Assembly (NCBI GenBank): GCA_036785325.1
Contig: JAXIVH010000207.1
Coordinates: 25,001 to 89,000 of the forward strand
DNA length: 64,000 nt
From: Urophycis tenuis
Lineage: Eukaryota > Chordata > Actinopteri > Gadiformes > Phycidae
Direction of reading: 5' to 3'
Shown: piece by piece, positions 10,819 to 23,700 of the stretch
How positions within the stretch are numbered: position 1 is the stretch's first letter
Layout of the letters: each line of letters begins with the position of its first letter
Program-made: the position numbers and the translations under genes
Notes under the pieces: generated by a model
Told to the model about the DNA's origin: nothing
What the model saw: only the letters and a program-made list of their open reading frames with translations
The model's database searches: none

Positions 10819-13104
10819 GAACAGAGAGTTGAACAGTGAGGTGAACGCAGAGGTGAACAGAGAGGTGAACAGTGAGGTGAACAGAGAGGTGAACGGAGAG
10901 GTGAACAGAGAGGTGAACTGAGAGGTGAACAGTGAGGTGAACTGAGAGGTGAACAGTGAGGTGATAAGGGGTGAACTGAGAGGTGAACAGAGAGGTGAAC
11001 AGTGAGGGGAAAAAAGGGGTGAACTGGGAGGTGAACTGAGTGGTGAATAGTGAGGTGAACAGAGAGGTGAACAGAGAGGTGAACACAGAGGTGAACAGAG
11101 AGGTGAACACATAGGTGAACACAGAGGTGAACAGAGAGGTGAACTGAGAGGTGAACAGAGAGGTAGACACATAGGTGAACAGAGAGGTGAACACAGAGGT
11201 GAACAGAGAGGTGAACACATAGGTGAACACAGAGGTGAACAGAGAGGTGAACAGAGAGGTGAACACATAGGTGAACACAGAGGTGAACAGAGAGGCGAAC
11301 TGAGAGGTGAACAGAGAGGTGAACATAGAGGTGAACAGAGAGGTAAACAGAGAGGTGAACAGAGAGGTGAACACAGAGGTGAACTGAGAGGTGAACAGAG
11401 AGGTGAACAGAGGGGTGAACTGAGAGGTGAACTGAGAGGTGAACAGTGTGGTGAACAGAGGGGTGAATTGAGAGGTGAACAGAGAGGTGAACACATAGGT
11501 GAACACAGAGGTGAACAGAGAGGTGAACTGAGAGGTGAACAGAGAGGTGAACTGAGAGGTGAACAGAGAGTTGAACTGAGAGGTGAACCGAGAGGTGAAT
11601 AGTGAGGTGAACAGAGAGGTGAACTGAGAGGTGAACAGAGAGGTGAACTGAGAGGTGAATAGTGAGGTGAACAGAGGGGTGAACTGAGAGGTGAACTGAG
11701 AGGTGAACAGAGAGGTGAACAGAGGGGTGAACTGAGAGGTGAACAGAGAGGTGAACAGTGAGGTGAACTGAGGGGTGAACTGAGAGGTGAACAGAGAGGT
11801 GAACAGAGAGGTGAACACAGAGGTGAACAGAGAGTTGAACAGAGGGGTGAACTGAGAGGTGAACTTATAGGTGAACGGTGAGGTGAACAGAGGGGTGAAC
11901 TGAGAGGTGAACAGAGAGGTGAACACAGAGGTGAACAGAGAGGTGAACGGAGAGGTGAACAGAGAGGTGAACTAAGAGGTGAACTGAGAGGTGAACAGTG
12001 AGGTGAACAGTGAGGTGAACGCAGAGGTGAACAGAGAGGTGAACAGTGAGGTGAACAGAGAGGTGAACTGAGAGGTGAACGTAAAGGTGAACAGAGAGGT
12101 GAACTGAGAGGTGAACAGTGAGGTGAACTGAGAGGTGAACAGTGAGGTGATGAGGGGTGAACTGAGAGGTGAACAGAGAGGTGAACAGAGAGGTGAACTG
12201 AGAGGTGAATAGTGAGGTGAACAGAGAGGTGAACAGTGGGGTGAACAGAGAGGTGAACAGAGGTGAACTGAGAGGTGAATAGTGAGGTGAACAGAGAGGT
12301 GAACTGAGAGGTGAACAGTGAGGTGAACAGAGGGGTGAACTGAGAGGTGTACAGAGAGGTGAACAGTGAGGGGAACAGAGGGGTGAACTGAGAGGTGAAC
12401 TAGGAGGTGAACAGTGAGGTGAACAGAAGGGTGAACTGAGAGGTGAACAGTGAGGTGAACAGAGAGGTGAACTGAGAGGTGAATAGTGAGGTGAGCAGAG
12501 GGGTGAACTGAGAGGTGAAAAGTGAGGTGAACAGAGGGGTGAACTGAGAGGTGAACAGAGAGGTGAACTGAGAGGTGAACAGAGGGGTGAACTGAGAGGT
12601 GAACAGAGAGGTGAACTGAGAGGTGAACAGAGGGGTGAACTGAGAGGTGAACAGAGAGGTGAACAGTGAGGTGAACAGAGGGGTGAACTGAGAGGTGAAC
12701 AGAGAGGTGAACTGAGAGGTGAACTGAGAGATGAACTGAGAGGTGAACAGAGAGGTGAACAGTGAGGTGAACAGAGGGGTGAACTGAGAGGTGAACAGAG
12801 AGCTGAACAGAGGGGTGAACTGAGAGGTGAACTTATAGGTGAACGGTGAGGTGAACAGAGGGGTGAACTGAGAGGTGAACAGAGAGGTGAACACAGAGGT
12901 GAACAGAGAGGTGAACTGAGAGGTGAACAGAGAGTTGAACTGAGAGGTGAACAGTGGGGTGAACAGTGAGGTGAACAGAGGGGTCAACTGAGAGGTGAAC
13001 GGAGAGGTGAACAGAGAGGTGAACTAAGAGGTGAACTGAGAGGTGAACAGAGAGGTGAACAGTGAGGTGAACGCAGAGGTGAACAGAGAGGTGAACAGTG
13101 AGGT

Positions 13105-13120
13105 GAACAGTGAACTGAAA
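13105..13120 (+). repeat. Recurrent 7-bp partial unit (GAACAGTGAACTGA)
   Basis: Here one unit is reduced to 7 bases, so two GAAC cores lie only 7 bases apart. The same defect recurs at 15,468 and 16,313, at their copies 9,290 and 18,580 bases on, and in the second family at 41,091, 43,944 and 45,547 and their R2 counterparts. It shifts the 12-base phase by 5 each time. Confidence 0.85.
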
Positions 13121-15324
13121 GGTGAACGGAGAGGTGAACAGAGAGGTGAACTGAGAGGTGAACAGTGAGGTGAACTGAGAGGTGAACAGTGAGGTGATGA
13201 GGGGTGAACTGAGAGGTGAACAGAGAGGTGAACAGTGAGGGGAAAAAAGGGATGAACTGGGAGGTGAACTGAGTGGTGAATAGTGAGGTGAACAGAGAGG
13301 TGAACAGAGAGGTGAACACAGAGGTGAACAGAGAGGTGAACACAGAGGTGAACAGAGAGGTGAACTGAGAGGTGAACAGAGAGGTGAACATAGAGGTGAA
13401 CAGAGAGTTAAACAGAGAGGTGAACAGAGAGGTGAACAGAGGGGTGAACTGAGAGGTGAACTGAGAGGTGAACAGTGTGGTGAACAGAGGGGTGAACTGA
13501 GAGGTGAACAGAGAGGTGAACACAGAGGTGAACAGAGAGGTGAACTGAGAGGTGAACAGAGAGGTGTACAGAGAGGTGAAAAGTGAGGGGAACAGAGGGG
13601 TGAACTGAGAGGTGAACAGATAGGTGAACAGTGAGGTGAACGCAGAGGTGAACAGAGAGGTGAACTAAGAGGTGAACTGAGAGCTGAACAGAGAGGTGAA
13701 CAGTGAGGTGAACGCAGAGGTGAACAGAGAGGTGAACAGTGAGGTGAACAGAGAGGTGAACTGAGAGGTGAACGGAGAGGTGAACAGAGAGGTAAACTGA
13801 GAGGTGAACAGTGAGGTGAACTGATAGGTGAACAGTGATGTGATGAGGGGTGAACTGAGAGGTGAAAAGAGAGGTGAACAGTTAGGGGAACAAAGGGGTG
13901 AACTGAGAGGTGAACTGAGTGGTGAATAGTGAGGTGAACAGAGAGGTGAACGGTGAGGTGAACGCAGAGGTGAACAGAGAGGTGAACAGAGAGGTGAACA
14001 CAGAGGTGAACAGAGAGGTGAACAGAGAGGTGAACAGAGAGGTTAACAGAGAGTTGAACAGAGAGGTGAACACAGAGGTGAACTGAGAGGTGAACAGAGA
14101 GGTGAACAGAGGGGTGAACTGAGAGGTGAACTGAGAAGTGAAGTGTGGTGAACAGAGGGGTGAAGTGAGAGGTGAACAAAGAGGTGAACATAGAGGTGAA
14201 CAGAGGGGTGAACTGAGAGGTGAACAGAGAGGTGAACTGAGAGGTGAACTGAGAGATGAACTGAGAGGTGAACAGAGAGGTGAACAGTGAGGTGAACTGA
14301 GAGGTGAACAGTGAGGTGATGAGGGGTGAACTGAGAGGTGAACAGTGAGGAGAATAGTGAGGTGAACAGAGGGGTGAACTGAGAGGTGTACAGAGAGGTG
14401 AAAAGTGAGGGGAACAGAGGGGTGAACTGAGAGGTGAACTAGGAGGTGAACAGTGAGGTGAACAGAAGGGTGAACTGAGAGGTGAACATAGAGGTGAACA
14501 GAGAGGTTAACAGAGAGTTGAACAGAGAGGTGAACACAGAGGTGAACTGAGAGGTGAAGAGAGAGGTGAACAGAGGGGTGAACTGAGAGGTGAACTGAGA
14601 GGTGAACAGTGTGGTGAACAGAGGGGTGAACTGAGAGGTGAACACAGAGGTGAACAGAGAGGTGAACTGAGAGGTGAACAGAGAGTTGAACTGAGAGGTG
14701 AACTGAGAGGTGAACTGAGAGGTGAACAAAGAGGTGAACAGAGCGGTGAACAGAGAGGTGAACAAAGAGGTGAACTGAGAGGTGAACTGAGAGGTGAACT
14801 GAGAGGTGAACTGAGAGGTGAACAGAGAGGTGAACACAGAGGTGAACTGAGAGGTGAACAGAGAGGTGAACAGAGGGGTGAACTGAGAGGTGAACAGAGA
14901 GGTGAACTGAGAGGTGAACTGAGAGATGAACTGAGAGGTGAACAGAGAGGTGAACAGTGAGGTGAACAGAGTGGTGAACTGAGAGGTGAACAGAGAGCTG
15001 AACAGAGGGGTGAACTGAGAGGTGAACTTATAGGTGAACGGTGAGGTGAACAGAGGGGTGAACTGAGAGGTGAACAGAGAGGTGAACACAGAGGTGAACA
15101 GAGAGGTGAACTGAGAGGTGAACAGAGAGGTGAACTGAGTGGTGAGCAGTGAGGTGAACAGTGAGGTGAACAGAGGGGTGAACTGAGAGGTGAACAGAGA
15201 GGTGAACACAGAGGTGAACAGAGAGGTGAACAGAGAGGTGAACAGAGAGTTGAACTGAGAGGTGAACAGTGGGGTGAACAGAGTGGTGAACTGAGAGGTG
15301 AACGGAGAGGTGAACAGAGAGGTG

Positions 15325-16862
15325 AACAGTGAGGTGAACACAGGGGTCAACTGAGAGGTGAACGGAGAGGTGAACAGAGAGTTGAACTAAGAGGTGAACT
15401 GAGAGGTGAACAGAGAGGTGAACAGTGAGGTGAACGCAGTGGTGAACAGAGAGGTGAACAGTGAGGTGAACAGTGAACTGAGAGGTGAACGGAGAGGTGA
15501 ACAGAGAGGTGTACTGAGAGGTGAACAGTGAGGTGAACTGAGAGGTGAACAGTGAGGTGATGAGGGGTGAACTGAGAGGTGAACGGAGAGGTGTACAGTG
15601 AGGGGAAAAAAGGGGTGAACTGGGAGGTGAACTGAGTGGTGAATAGTGAGGTGAACAGAGAGGTGAACAGAGAGGTGAACACAGAGGTGAACAGAGAGGT
15701 GAACACATAGGTGAACACAGAGGTGAACAGAGAGGTGAACTGAGAGGTGAACAGAGAGGTGAACATAGAGGTGAACAGAGAGTTAAACAGAGAGGTGAAC
15801 AGAGAGGTGAACACAGAGGTGAACTGAGAGGTGAACAGAGAGGTGAACAGAGGGGTGAACTGAGAGGTGAACTGAGAGGTGAACAGTGTGGTGAACAGAG
15901 GGGTGAACTGAGAGGTGAACAGAGAGGTGAACACAGAGGTGAACAGAGAGGTGAACTGAGAGGTGACCAGAGAGTTGAACTGAGAGGTGAACTGAGCGGA
16001 GAATAGTGAGGTGAACAGAGAAGTGAACTGAGAGGTGAACAGTGAGGTGAACAGAGGGGTGAACTGAGAGGTGTACAGAGAGGTGAAAAGTGAGGGGAAC
16101 AGAGGGGTGAACTGAGAGGTGAACTAGGAGGTGAACAGTGAGGTGAACAGAGGGGTGAACTGAGAGGTGAACAGTGAGGTGAACACAGGGGTCAACTGAG
16201 AGGTGAACGGAGAGGTGAACAGAGAGTTGAACTAAGAGGTGAACTGAGAGGTGAACAGAGAGGTGAACAGTGAGGTGAACGCAGTGGTGAACAGAGAGGT
16301 GAACAGTGAGGTGAACAGTGAACTGAGAGGTGAACGGAGAGGTGAACAGAGAGGTGTACTGAGAGGTGAACAGTGAGGTGAACTGAGAGGTGAACAGTGA
16401 GGTGATGAGGGGTGAACTGAGAGGTGAACGGAGAGGTGTACAGTGAGGGGAAAAAAGGGGTGAACTGGGAGGTGAACTGAGTGGTGAATAGTGAGGTGAA
16501 CAGAGAGGTGAACAGAGAGGTGAACACAGAGGTGAACAGAGAGGTGAACACATAGGTGAACACAGAGGTGAACAGAGAGGTGAACTGAGAGGTGAACAGA
16601 GAGGTGAAGATAGAGGTGAACAGAGAGTTAAACAGAGAGGTGAACAGAGAGGTGAACACAGAGGTGAACTGAGAGGTGAACAGAGAGGTGAACAGAGGGG
16701 TGAACTGAGAGGTGAACTGAGAGGTGAACAGTGTGGTGAACAGAGGGGTGAACTGAGAGGTAACAGAGAGGTGAACACAGAGGTGAACAGAGAGGTGAAC
16801 TGAGAGGTGAACAGAGAGTTGAACTGAGAGGTGAACTGAGAGGAGAATAGTGAGGTGAACAG
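15325..16862 (+). repeat. About 845-bp-offset direct repeat inside the 9,290-bp unit
   Basis: Positions of about 15,325-16,018 recur at about 16,170-16,862. Markers are the ACAGGGGTCAAC string (near 15,340 and 16,185), the 7-base partial unit (15,468 and 16,313), and the A6 landmark (15,602 and 16,447). The second copy has lost one base (a GAGGTAACAGAG unit near 16,760) and has G instead of C at 16,609. The pair also occurs in copies B and C. Confidence 0.82.
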
Positions 16863-17785
16863 AGGGGTGAACTGAGAGGTGTACAGAGAGGTGAAAAGTG
16901 AGGGGAACAGAGGGGTGAACTGAGAGGTGAACTAGGAGGTGAACAGTGAGGTGAACAGAGGGGTGAACTGAGAGGTGAACAGTGAGGTGAACAGAGAGGT
17001 GAACTGAGAGGTGAATAGTGAGGTGAACTGAGAGGTGAACAGTGAGGTGATGAGGGGTGAACTGAGAGGTGAACAGAGAGGTGAACAGTGAGGGGAAAAA
17101 AGGGGTGAACTGGGAGGTGAACTGAGTGGTGAATAGTGAGGTGAACAGAGAGGTGAACAGAGAGGTGAACACAGAGGTGAACAGAGAGGTGAACACATAG
17201 GTGAACACAGAGGTGAACAGAGAGGTGAACAGAGAGGTGAACATAGAGGTGAACAGAGAGTTAAACAGAGAGGTGAACAGAGAGGTGAACACAGAGGTGA
17301 ACAGAGGGGTGAACTGGAGGTGAAGTGAGAGGTGAACAGTGTGGTGAACAGAGGGGTGAACTGAGAGGTGAACAGAGAGGTGAACACAGAGGTGAACAGA
17401 GAGGTGAACTGAGAGGTGAACAGAGAGGTGAACAGAGAGTTGAACTGAGAGGTGAACAGTGGGGTGAACAGAGTGGTGAACTGAGAGGTGAACTGAGAGG
17501 TGAACAGAGAGGTGAATAGTGAGGTGAACAGAGGGTTTAACTGAGAGGTGAACAGAGAGGTGAACAGAGAGGTGAAAAGAGAGGTGAACAGAGAGGTGAA
17601 CAGAGAGTTGAACAGAGGGCTGAACTGAGAGGTGAACTTTATAGGTGAACGGTGAGGTGAACAGAGGGGTGAACTGAGAGGTGAACAGAGAGGTGAACAC
17701 AGAGGTGAACAGAGAGGTGAACGGAGAGGTGAACAGAGAGGTGAAATGAGGGGTGAACTGAGAGGTGAACTGAGAGGTAAACAGT

Positions 17786-20700
17786 GAGGTGAACAGAGGG
17801 GTGAACTGAGAGATGAACAGAGAGGTGAACACAGAGGTGAACACAGAGGTGAACTGAGAGGTGAAAAGTGAGGTGAACAGAGGGGTGAACTGAGAGGTGA
17901 ACAGAGAGGTGAACTGAGAGGTGAACAGAGGGGTGAACTGAGAGGTGAACTGAGAGGTGAATAGTGAGGTGAGCAGAGGGGTGAACTGAGAGGTGAAAAG
18001 TGAGGTGAACAGAGGGGTGAACTGAGAGGTGAACAGAGAGGTGAACTGAGAGGTGAACAGAGGGGTGAACTGAGAGGTGAACAGAGAGGTGAACAGAGGG
18101 GTGAACTGAGAGGTGAACAGAGAGGTGAACAGTGAGGTGAACTGAGGTGAACAGAGAGTTGAACTGAGAGGTGAACAGTGGGGTGAACAGAGTGTTGAAC
18201 TGAGAGGTGAACTTAGAGGTGAACAGAGAGGTGAACAGTGAGGTGAACAGAGGGGTGAACTGAGAGGTGAACTGAGAGGTGAGCAGTGTGGTGAACAGAG
18301 GGGTGAACTGAGAGGTGAACACAGAGGTGAACAGAGAGGTGAACTGAGAGGTGAACAGAGAGTTGAACTGAGAGGTGAACTGAGAGGTGAACTGAGAGGT
18401 GAACAGAGGGGTGAACAGTGAGGTGAACTGAGAGGTGAGCAGTGTGGTGAACAGAGGGGTGAACTGAGAGGTGAACACAGAGGTGAACAGAGAGGTGAAC
18501 TGAGAGGTGAACAGAGAGTTGAACTGAGAGGTGAACTGAGAGGTGAACTGAGAGGTGAACAAAGAGGTGAACAGAGCGGTGAACAGAGAGGTGAACTGAG
18601 AGGTGAACTGAGAGGTGAACAGAGAGGTGAACACAGAGGTGAACTGAGAGGTGAACAGAGAGGTGAACAGAGGGGTGAACTGAGAGGTGAACAGAGAGGT
18701 GAACTGAGAGGTGAACTGAGAGATGAACTGAGAGGTGAACAGAGAGGTGAACAGTGAGGTGAACTGAGAGGTGAACAGTGAGGTGATGAGGGGTGAACTG
18801 AGAGGTGAACAGTGAGGGGAACAAAGGGGTGAACTGAGAGGTGAACTGAGTGGTGAATAGTGAGGTGAACAGAGAGGTGAACGGTGAGGTGAACGCAGAG
18901 GTGAACAGAGAGGTGAACAGAGAGGTGAACACAGAGGTGAACAGAGAGGTGAACACATAGGTGAACACAGAGGTGAACAGAGAGGTAAACAGAGAGGTGA
19001 ACAGAGAGGTGAACAGTGAGGTGATGAGGGGTGAACTGAGAGGTGAACAGAGAGGTGAACAGTGAGGGGAAAAAAGGGGTGAACTGGGAGGTGAACTGAG
19101 TGGTGAATAGTGAGGTGAACAGAGAGGTGAACAGAGAGGTGAACACAGAGGTGAACAGAGAGGTGAACACATAGGTGAACAGAGAGGTGAACAGAGAGGT
19201 GAACAGAGAGTTGAACTGAGAGGTGAACAGTGGGGTGAACAGAGGGGTCAACTGAGAGGTGAACGGAGAGGTGAACAGAGAGGTGAACTAAGAGGTGAAC
19301 TGAGAGGTAAACAGAGAGGTGAACAGAGGGGTGAACTGAGAGGTGAACTGAGAGGTGAACAGTGACGTGAACTTAGGGGTGAACTGAGAGGTGAACACAG
19401 AGGTGAACACAGAGGTGAACTGAGAGGTGAACAGTGAAGTGAACAGAGGGGTGAACTGGGAGGTGAGCAGAGAGGTGAAATTAGAGGTGAACACAGAGGT
19501 GAACAGAGAGGTGAACTGAGAGGTGAACAAAAAGGTGAACTGAGAGGTGAACAGTGGGGTAAACAGAGAGGTGAACAGTGAGGTGATGAGGGGTGAACTG
19601 AGAGGTGAACAGTGAGGGGAACAAAGGGGTGAACTGAGAGGTGAACTGAGTGGTGAATAGTGAGGTGAACAGAGAGGTGAACGGTGAGGTGAACGCAGAG
19701 GTGAACAGAGAGGTGAACAGAGAGGTGAACACAGAGGTGAACAGAGAGGTGAACACATAGGTGAACACAGAGGTGAACAGAGAGGTAAACAGAGAGGTGA
19801 ACAGAGAGGTGAACAGTGAGGTGATGAGGGGTGAACTGAGAGGTGAACAGAGAGGTGAACAGTGAGGGGAAAAAAGGGGTGAACTGGGAGGTGAACTGAC
19901 TGGTGAATAGTGAGGTGAACAGAGAGGTGAACAGAGAGGTGAACACAGAGGTGAACAGAGAGGTGAACACATAGGTGAACAGAGAGGTGAACAGAGAGGT
20001 GAACAGAGAGTTGAACTGAGAGGTGAACAGTGGGGTGAACAGAGGGGTCAACTGAGAGGTGAACGGAGAGGTGAACAGAGAGGTGAACTAAGAGGTGAAC
20101 TGAGAGGTGAACAGAGAGTTGAACAGTGAGGTGAACGCAGAGGTGAACAGAGAGGTGAACAGTGAGGTGAACAGAGAGGTGAACGGAGAGGTGAACAGAG
20201 AGGTGAACTGAGAGGTGAACAGTGAGGTGAACTGAGAGGTGAACAGTGAGGTGATAAGGGGTGAACTGAGAGGTGAACAGAGAGGTGAACAGTGAGGGGA
20301 AAAAAGGGGTGAACTGGGAGGTGAACTGAGTGGTGAATAGTGAGGTGAACAGAGAGGTGAACAGAGAGGTGAACACAGAGGTGAACAGAGAGGTGAACAC
20401 ATAGGTGAACACAGAGGTGAACAGAGAGGTGAACTGAGAGGTGAACAGAGAGGTAGACACATAGGTGAACAGAGAGGTGAACACAGAGGTGAACAGAGAG
20501 GTGAACACATAGGTGAACACAGAGGTGAACAGAGAGGTGAACAGAGAGGTGAACACATAGGTGAACACAGAGGTGAACAGAGAGGCGAACTGAGAGGTGA
20601 ACAGAGAGGTGAACATAGAGGTGAACAGAGAGGTAAACAGAGAGGTGAACAGAGAGGTGAACACAGAGGTGAACTGAGAGGTGAACAGAGAGGTGAACAG

Positions 20701-23700
20701 AGGGGTGAACTGAGAGGTGAACTGAGAGGTGAACAGTGTGGTGAACAGAGGGGTGAATTGAGAGGTGAACAGAGAGGTGAACACATAGGTGAACACAGAG
20801 GTGAACAGAGAGGTGAACTGAGAGGTGAACAGAGAGGTGAACTGAGAGGTGAACAGAGAGTTGAACTGAGAGGTGAACCGAGAGGTGAATAGTGAGGTGA
20901 ACAGAGAGGTGAACTGAGAGGTGAACAGAGAGGTGAACTGAGAGGTGAATAGTGAGGTGAACAGAGGGGTGAACTGAGAGGTGAACTGAGAGGTGAACAG
21001 AGAGGTGAACAGAGGGGTGAACTGAGAGGTGAACAGAGAGGTGAACAGTGAGGTGAACTGAGGGGTGAACTGAGAGGTGAACAGAGAGGTGAACAGAGAG
21101 GTGAACACAGAGGTGAACAGAGAGTTGAACAGAGGGGTGAACTGAGAGGTGAACTTATAGGTGAACGGTGAGGTGAACAGAGGGGTGAACTGAGAGGTGA
21201 ACAGAGAGGTGAACACAGAGGTGAACAGAGAGGTGAACGGAGAGGTGAACAGAGAGGCGAACTAAGAGGTGAACTGAGAGGTGAACAGTGAGGTGAACAG
21301 TGAGGTGAACGCAGAGGTGAACAGAGAGGTGAACAGTGAGGTGAACAGAGAGGTGAACTGAGAGGTGAACGTAAAGGTGAACAGAGAGGTGAACTGAGAG
21401 GTGAACAGTGAGGTGAACTGAGAGGTGAACAGTGAGGTGATGAGGGGTGAACTGAGAGGTGAACAGAGAGGTGAACAGAGAGGTGAACTGAGAGGTGAAT
21501 AGTGAGGTGAACAGAGAGGTGAACAGTGGGGTGAACAGAGAGGTGAACAGAGGTGAACTGAGAGGTGAATAGTGAGGTGAACAGAGAGGTGAACTGAGAG
21601 GTGAACAGTGAGGTGAACAGAGGGGTGAACTGAGAGGTGTACAGAGAGGTGAACAGTGAGGGGAACAGAGGGGTGAACTGAGAGGTGAACTAGGAGGTGA
21701 ACAGTGAGGTGAACAGAAGGGTGAACTGAGAGGTGAACAGTGAGGTGAACAGAGAGGTGAACTGAGAGGTGAATAGTGAGGTGAGCAGAGGGGTGAACTG
21801 AGAGGTGAAAAGTGAGGTGAACAGAGGGGTGAACTGAGAGGTGAACAGAGAGGTGAACTGAGAGGTGAACAGAGGGGTGAACTGAGAGGTGAACAGAGAG
21901 GTGAACTGAGAGGTGAACAGAGGGGTGAACTGAGAGGTGAACAGAGAGGTGAACAGTGAGGTGAACAGAGGGGTGAACTGAGAGGTGAACAGAGAGGTGA
22001 ACTGAGAGGTGAACTGAGAGATGAACTGAGAGGTGAACAGAGAGGTGAACAGTGAGGTGAACAGAGGGGTGAACTGAGAGGTGAACAGAGAGCTGAACAG
22101 AGGGGTGAACTGAGAGGTGAACTTATAGGTGAACGGTGAGGTGAACAGAGGGGTGAACTGAGAGGTGAACAGAGAGGTGAACACAGAGGTGAACAGAGAG
22201 GTGAACTGAGAGGTGAACAGAGAGTTGAACTGAGAGGTGAACAGTGGGGTGAACAGTGAGGTGAACAGAGGGGTCAACTGAGAGGTGAACGGAGAGGTGA
22301 ACAGAGAGGTGAACTAAGAGGTGAACTGAGAGGTGAACAGAGAGGTGAACAGTGAGGTGAACGCAGAGGTGAACAGAGAGGTGAACAGTGAGGTGAACAG
22401 TGAACTGAAAGGTGAACGGAGAGGTGAACAGAGAGGTGAACTGAGAGGTGAACAGTGAGGTGAACTGAGAGGTGAACAGTGAGGTGATGAGGGGTGAACT
22501 GAGAGGTGAACAGAGAGGTGAACAGTGAGGGGAAAAAAGGGATGAACTGGGAGGTGAACTGAGTGGTGAATAGTGAGGTGAACAGAGAGGTGAACAGAGA
22601 GGTGAACACAGAGGTGAACAGAGAGGTGAACACAGAGGTGAACAGAGAGGTGAACTGAGAGGTGAACAGAGAGGTGAACATAGAGGTGAACAGAGAGTTA
22701 AACAGAGAGGTGAACAGAGAGGTGAACAGAGGGGTGAACTGAGAGGTGAACTGAGAGGTGAACAGTGTGGTGAACAGAGGGGTGAACTGAGAGGTGAACA
22801 GAGAGGTGAACACAGAGGTGAACAGAGAGGTGAACTGAGAGGTGAACAGAGAGGTGTACAGAGAGGTGAAAAGTGAGGGGAACAGAGGGGTGAACTGAGA
22901 GGTGAACAGATAGGTGAACAGTGAGGTGAACGCAGAGGTGAACAGAGAGGTGAACTAAGAGGTGAACTGAGAGCTGAACAGAGAGGTGAACAGTGAGGTG
23001 AACGCAGAGGTGAACAGAGAGGTGAACAGTGAGGTGAACAGAGAGGTGAACTGAGAGGTGAACGGAGAGGTGAACAGAGAGGTAAACTGAGAGGTGAACA
23101 GTGAGGTGAACTGATAGGTGAACAGTGAGGTGATGAGGGGTGAACTGAGAGGTGAAAAGAGAGGTGAACAGTTAGGGGAACAAAGGGGTGAACTGAGAGG
23201 TGAACTGAGTGGTGAATAGTGAGGTGAACAGAGAGGTGAACGGTGAGGTGAACGCAGAGGTGAACAGAGAGGTGAACAGAGAGGTGAACACAGAGGTGAA
23301 CAGAGAGGTGAACAGAGAGGTGAACAGAGAGGTTAACAGAGAGTTGAACAGAGAGGTGAACACAGAGGTGAACTGAGAGGTGAACAGAGAGGTGAACAGA
23401 GGGGTGAACTGAGAGGTGAACTGAGAAGTGAAGTGTGGTGAACAGAGGGGTGAAGTGAGAGGTGAACAAAGAGGTGAACATAGAGGTGAACAGAGGGGTG
23501 AACTGAGAGGTGAACAGAGAGGTGAACTGAGAGGTGAACTGAGAGATGAACTGAGAGGTGAACAGAGAGGTGAACAGTGAGGTGAACTGAGAGGTGAACA
23601 GTGAGGTGATGAGGGGTGAACTGAGAGGTGAACAGTGAGGAGAATAGTGAGGTGAACAGAGGGGTGAACTGAGAGGTGTACAGAGAGGTGAAAAGTGAGG

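Larger units (their letters stand above)
7936..17785 (+). repeat. 9,290-bp higher-order repeat, copy A (9,850 bp with extra 560-bp duplication)
   Basis: This is the first of three near-identical copies. From 9,261 on, every landmark recurs 9,290 bases downstream; from 7,936 to about 8,700 the offset is 9,850, because A has one extra 560-base tandem copy. The left limit is where the match breaks (A at 7,935, T at 17,785). The phase of the unit is arbitrary. Bases private to A among those found are T at 8,297 and T at 13,839; it also keeps T at 11,968, where B and C have C. No gene is present. Confidence 0.93.

Noticed and set aside
16192..19251. Minus-strand open frame of 1,019 codons (repeated at 25,482-28,541)
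   Set aside because: Within it the repeat switches between LFTS, SVHL and CSPL, meaning that unit indels shift the frame freely without a stop. A coding repeat would be expected to keep its frame. It also crosses the arbitrary border between higher-order copies.
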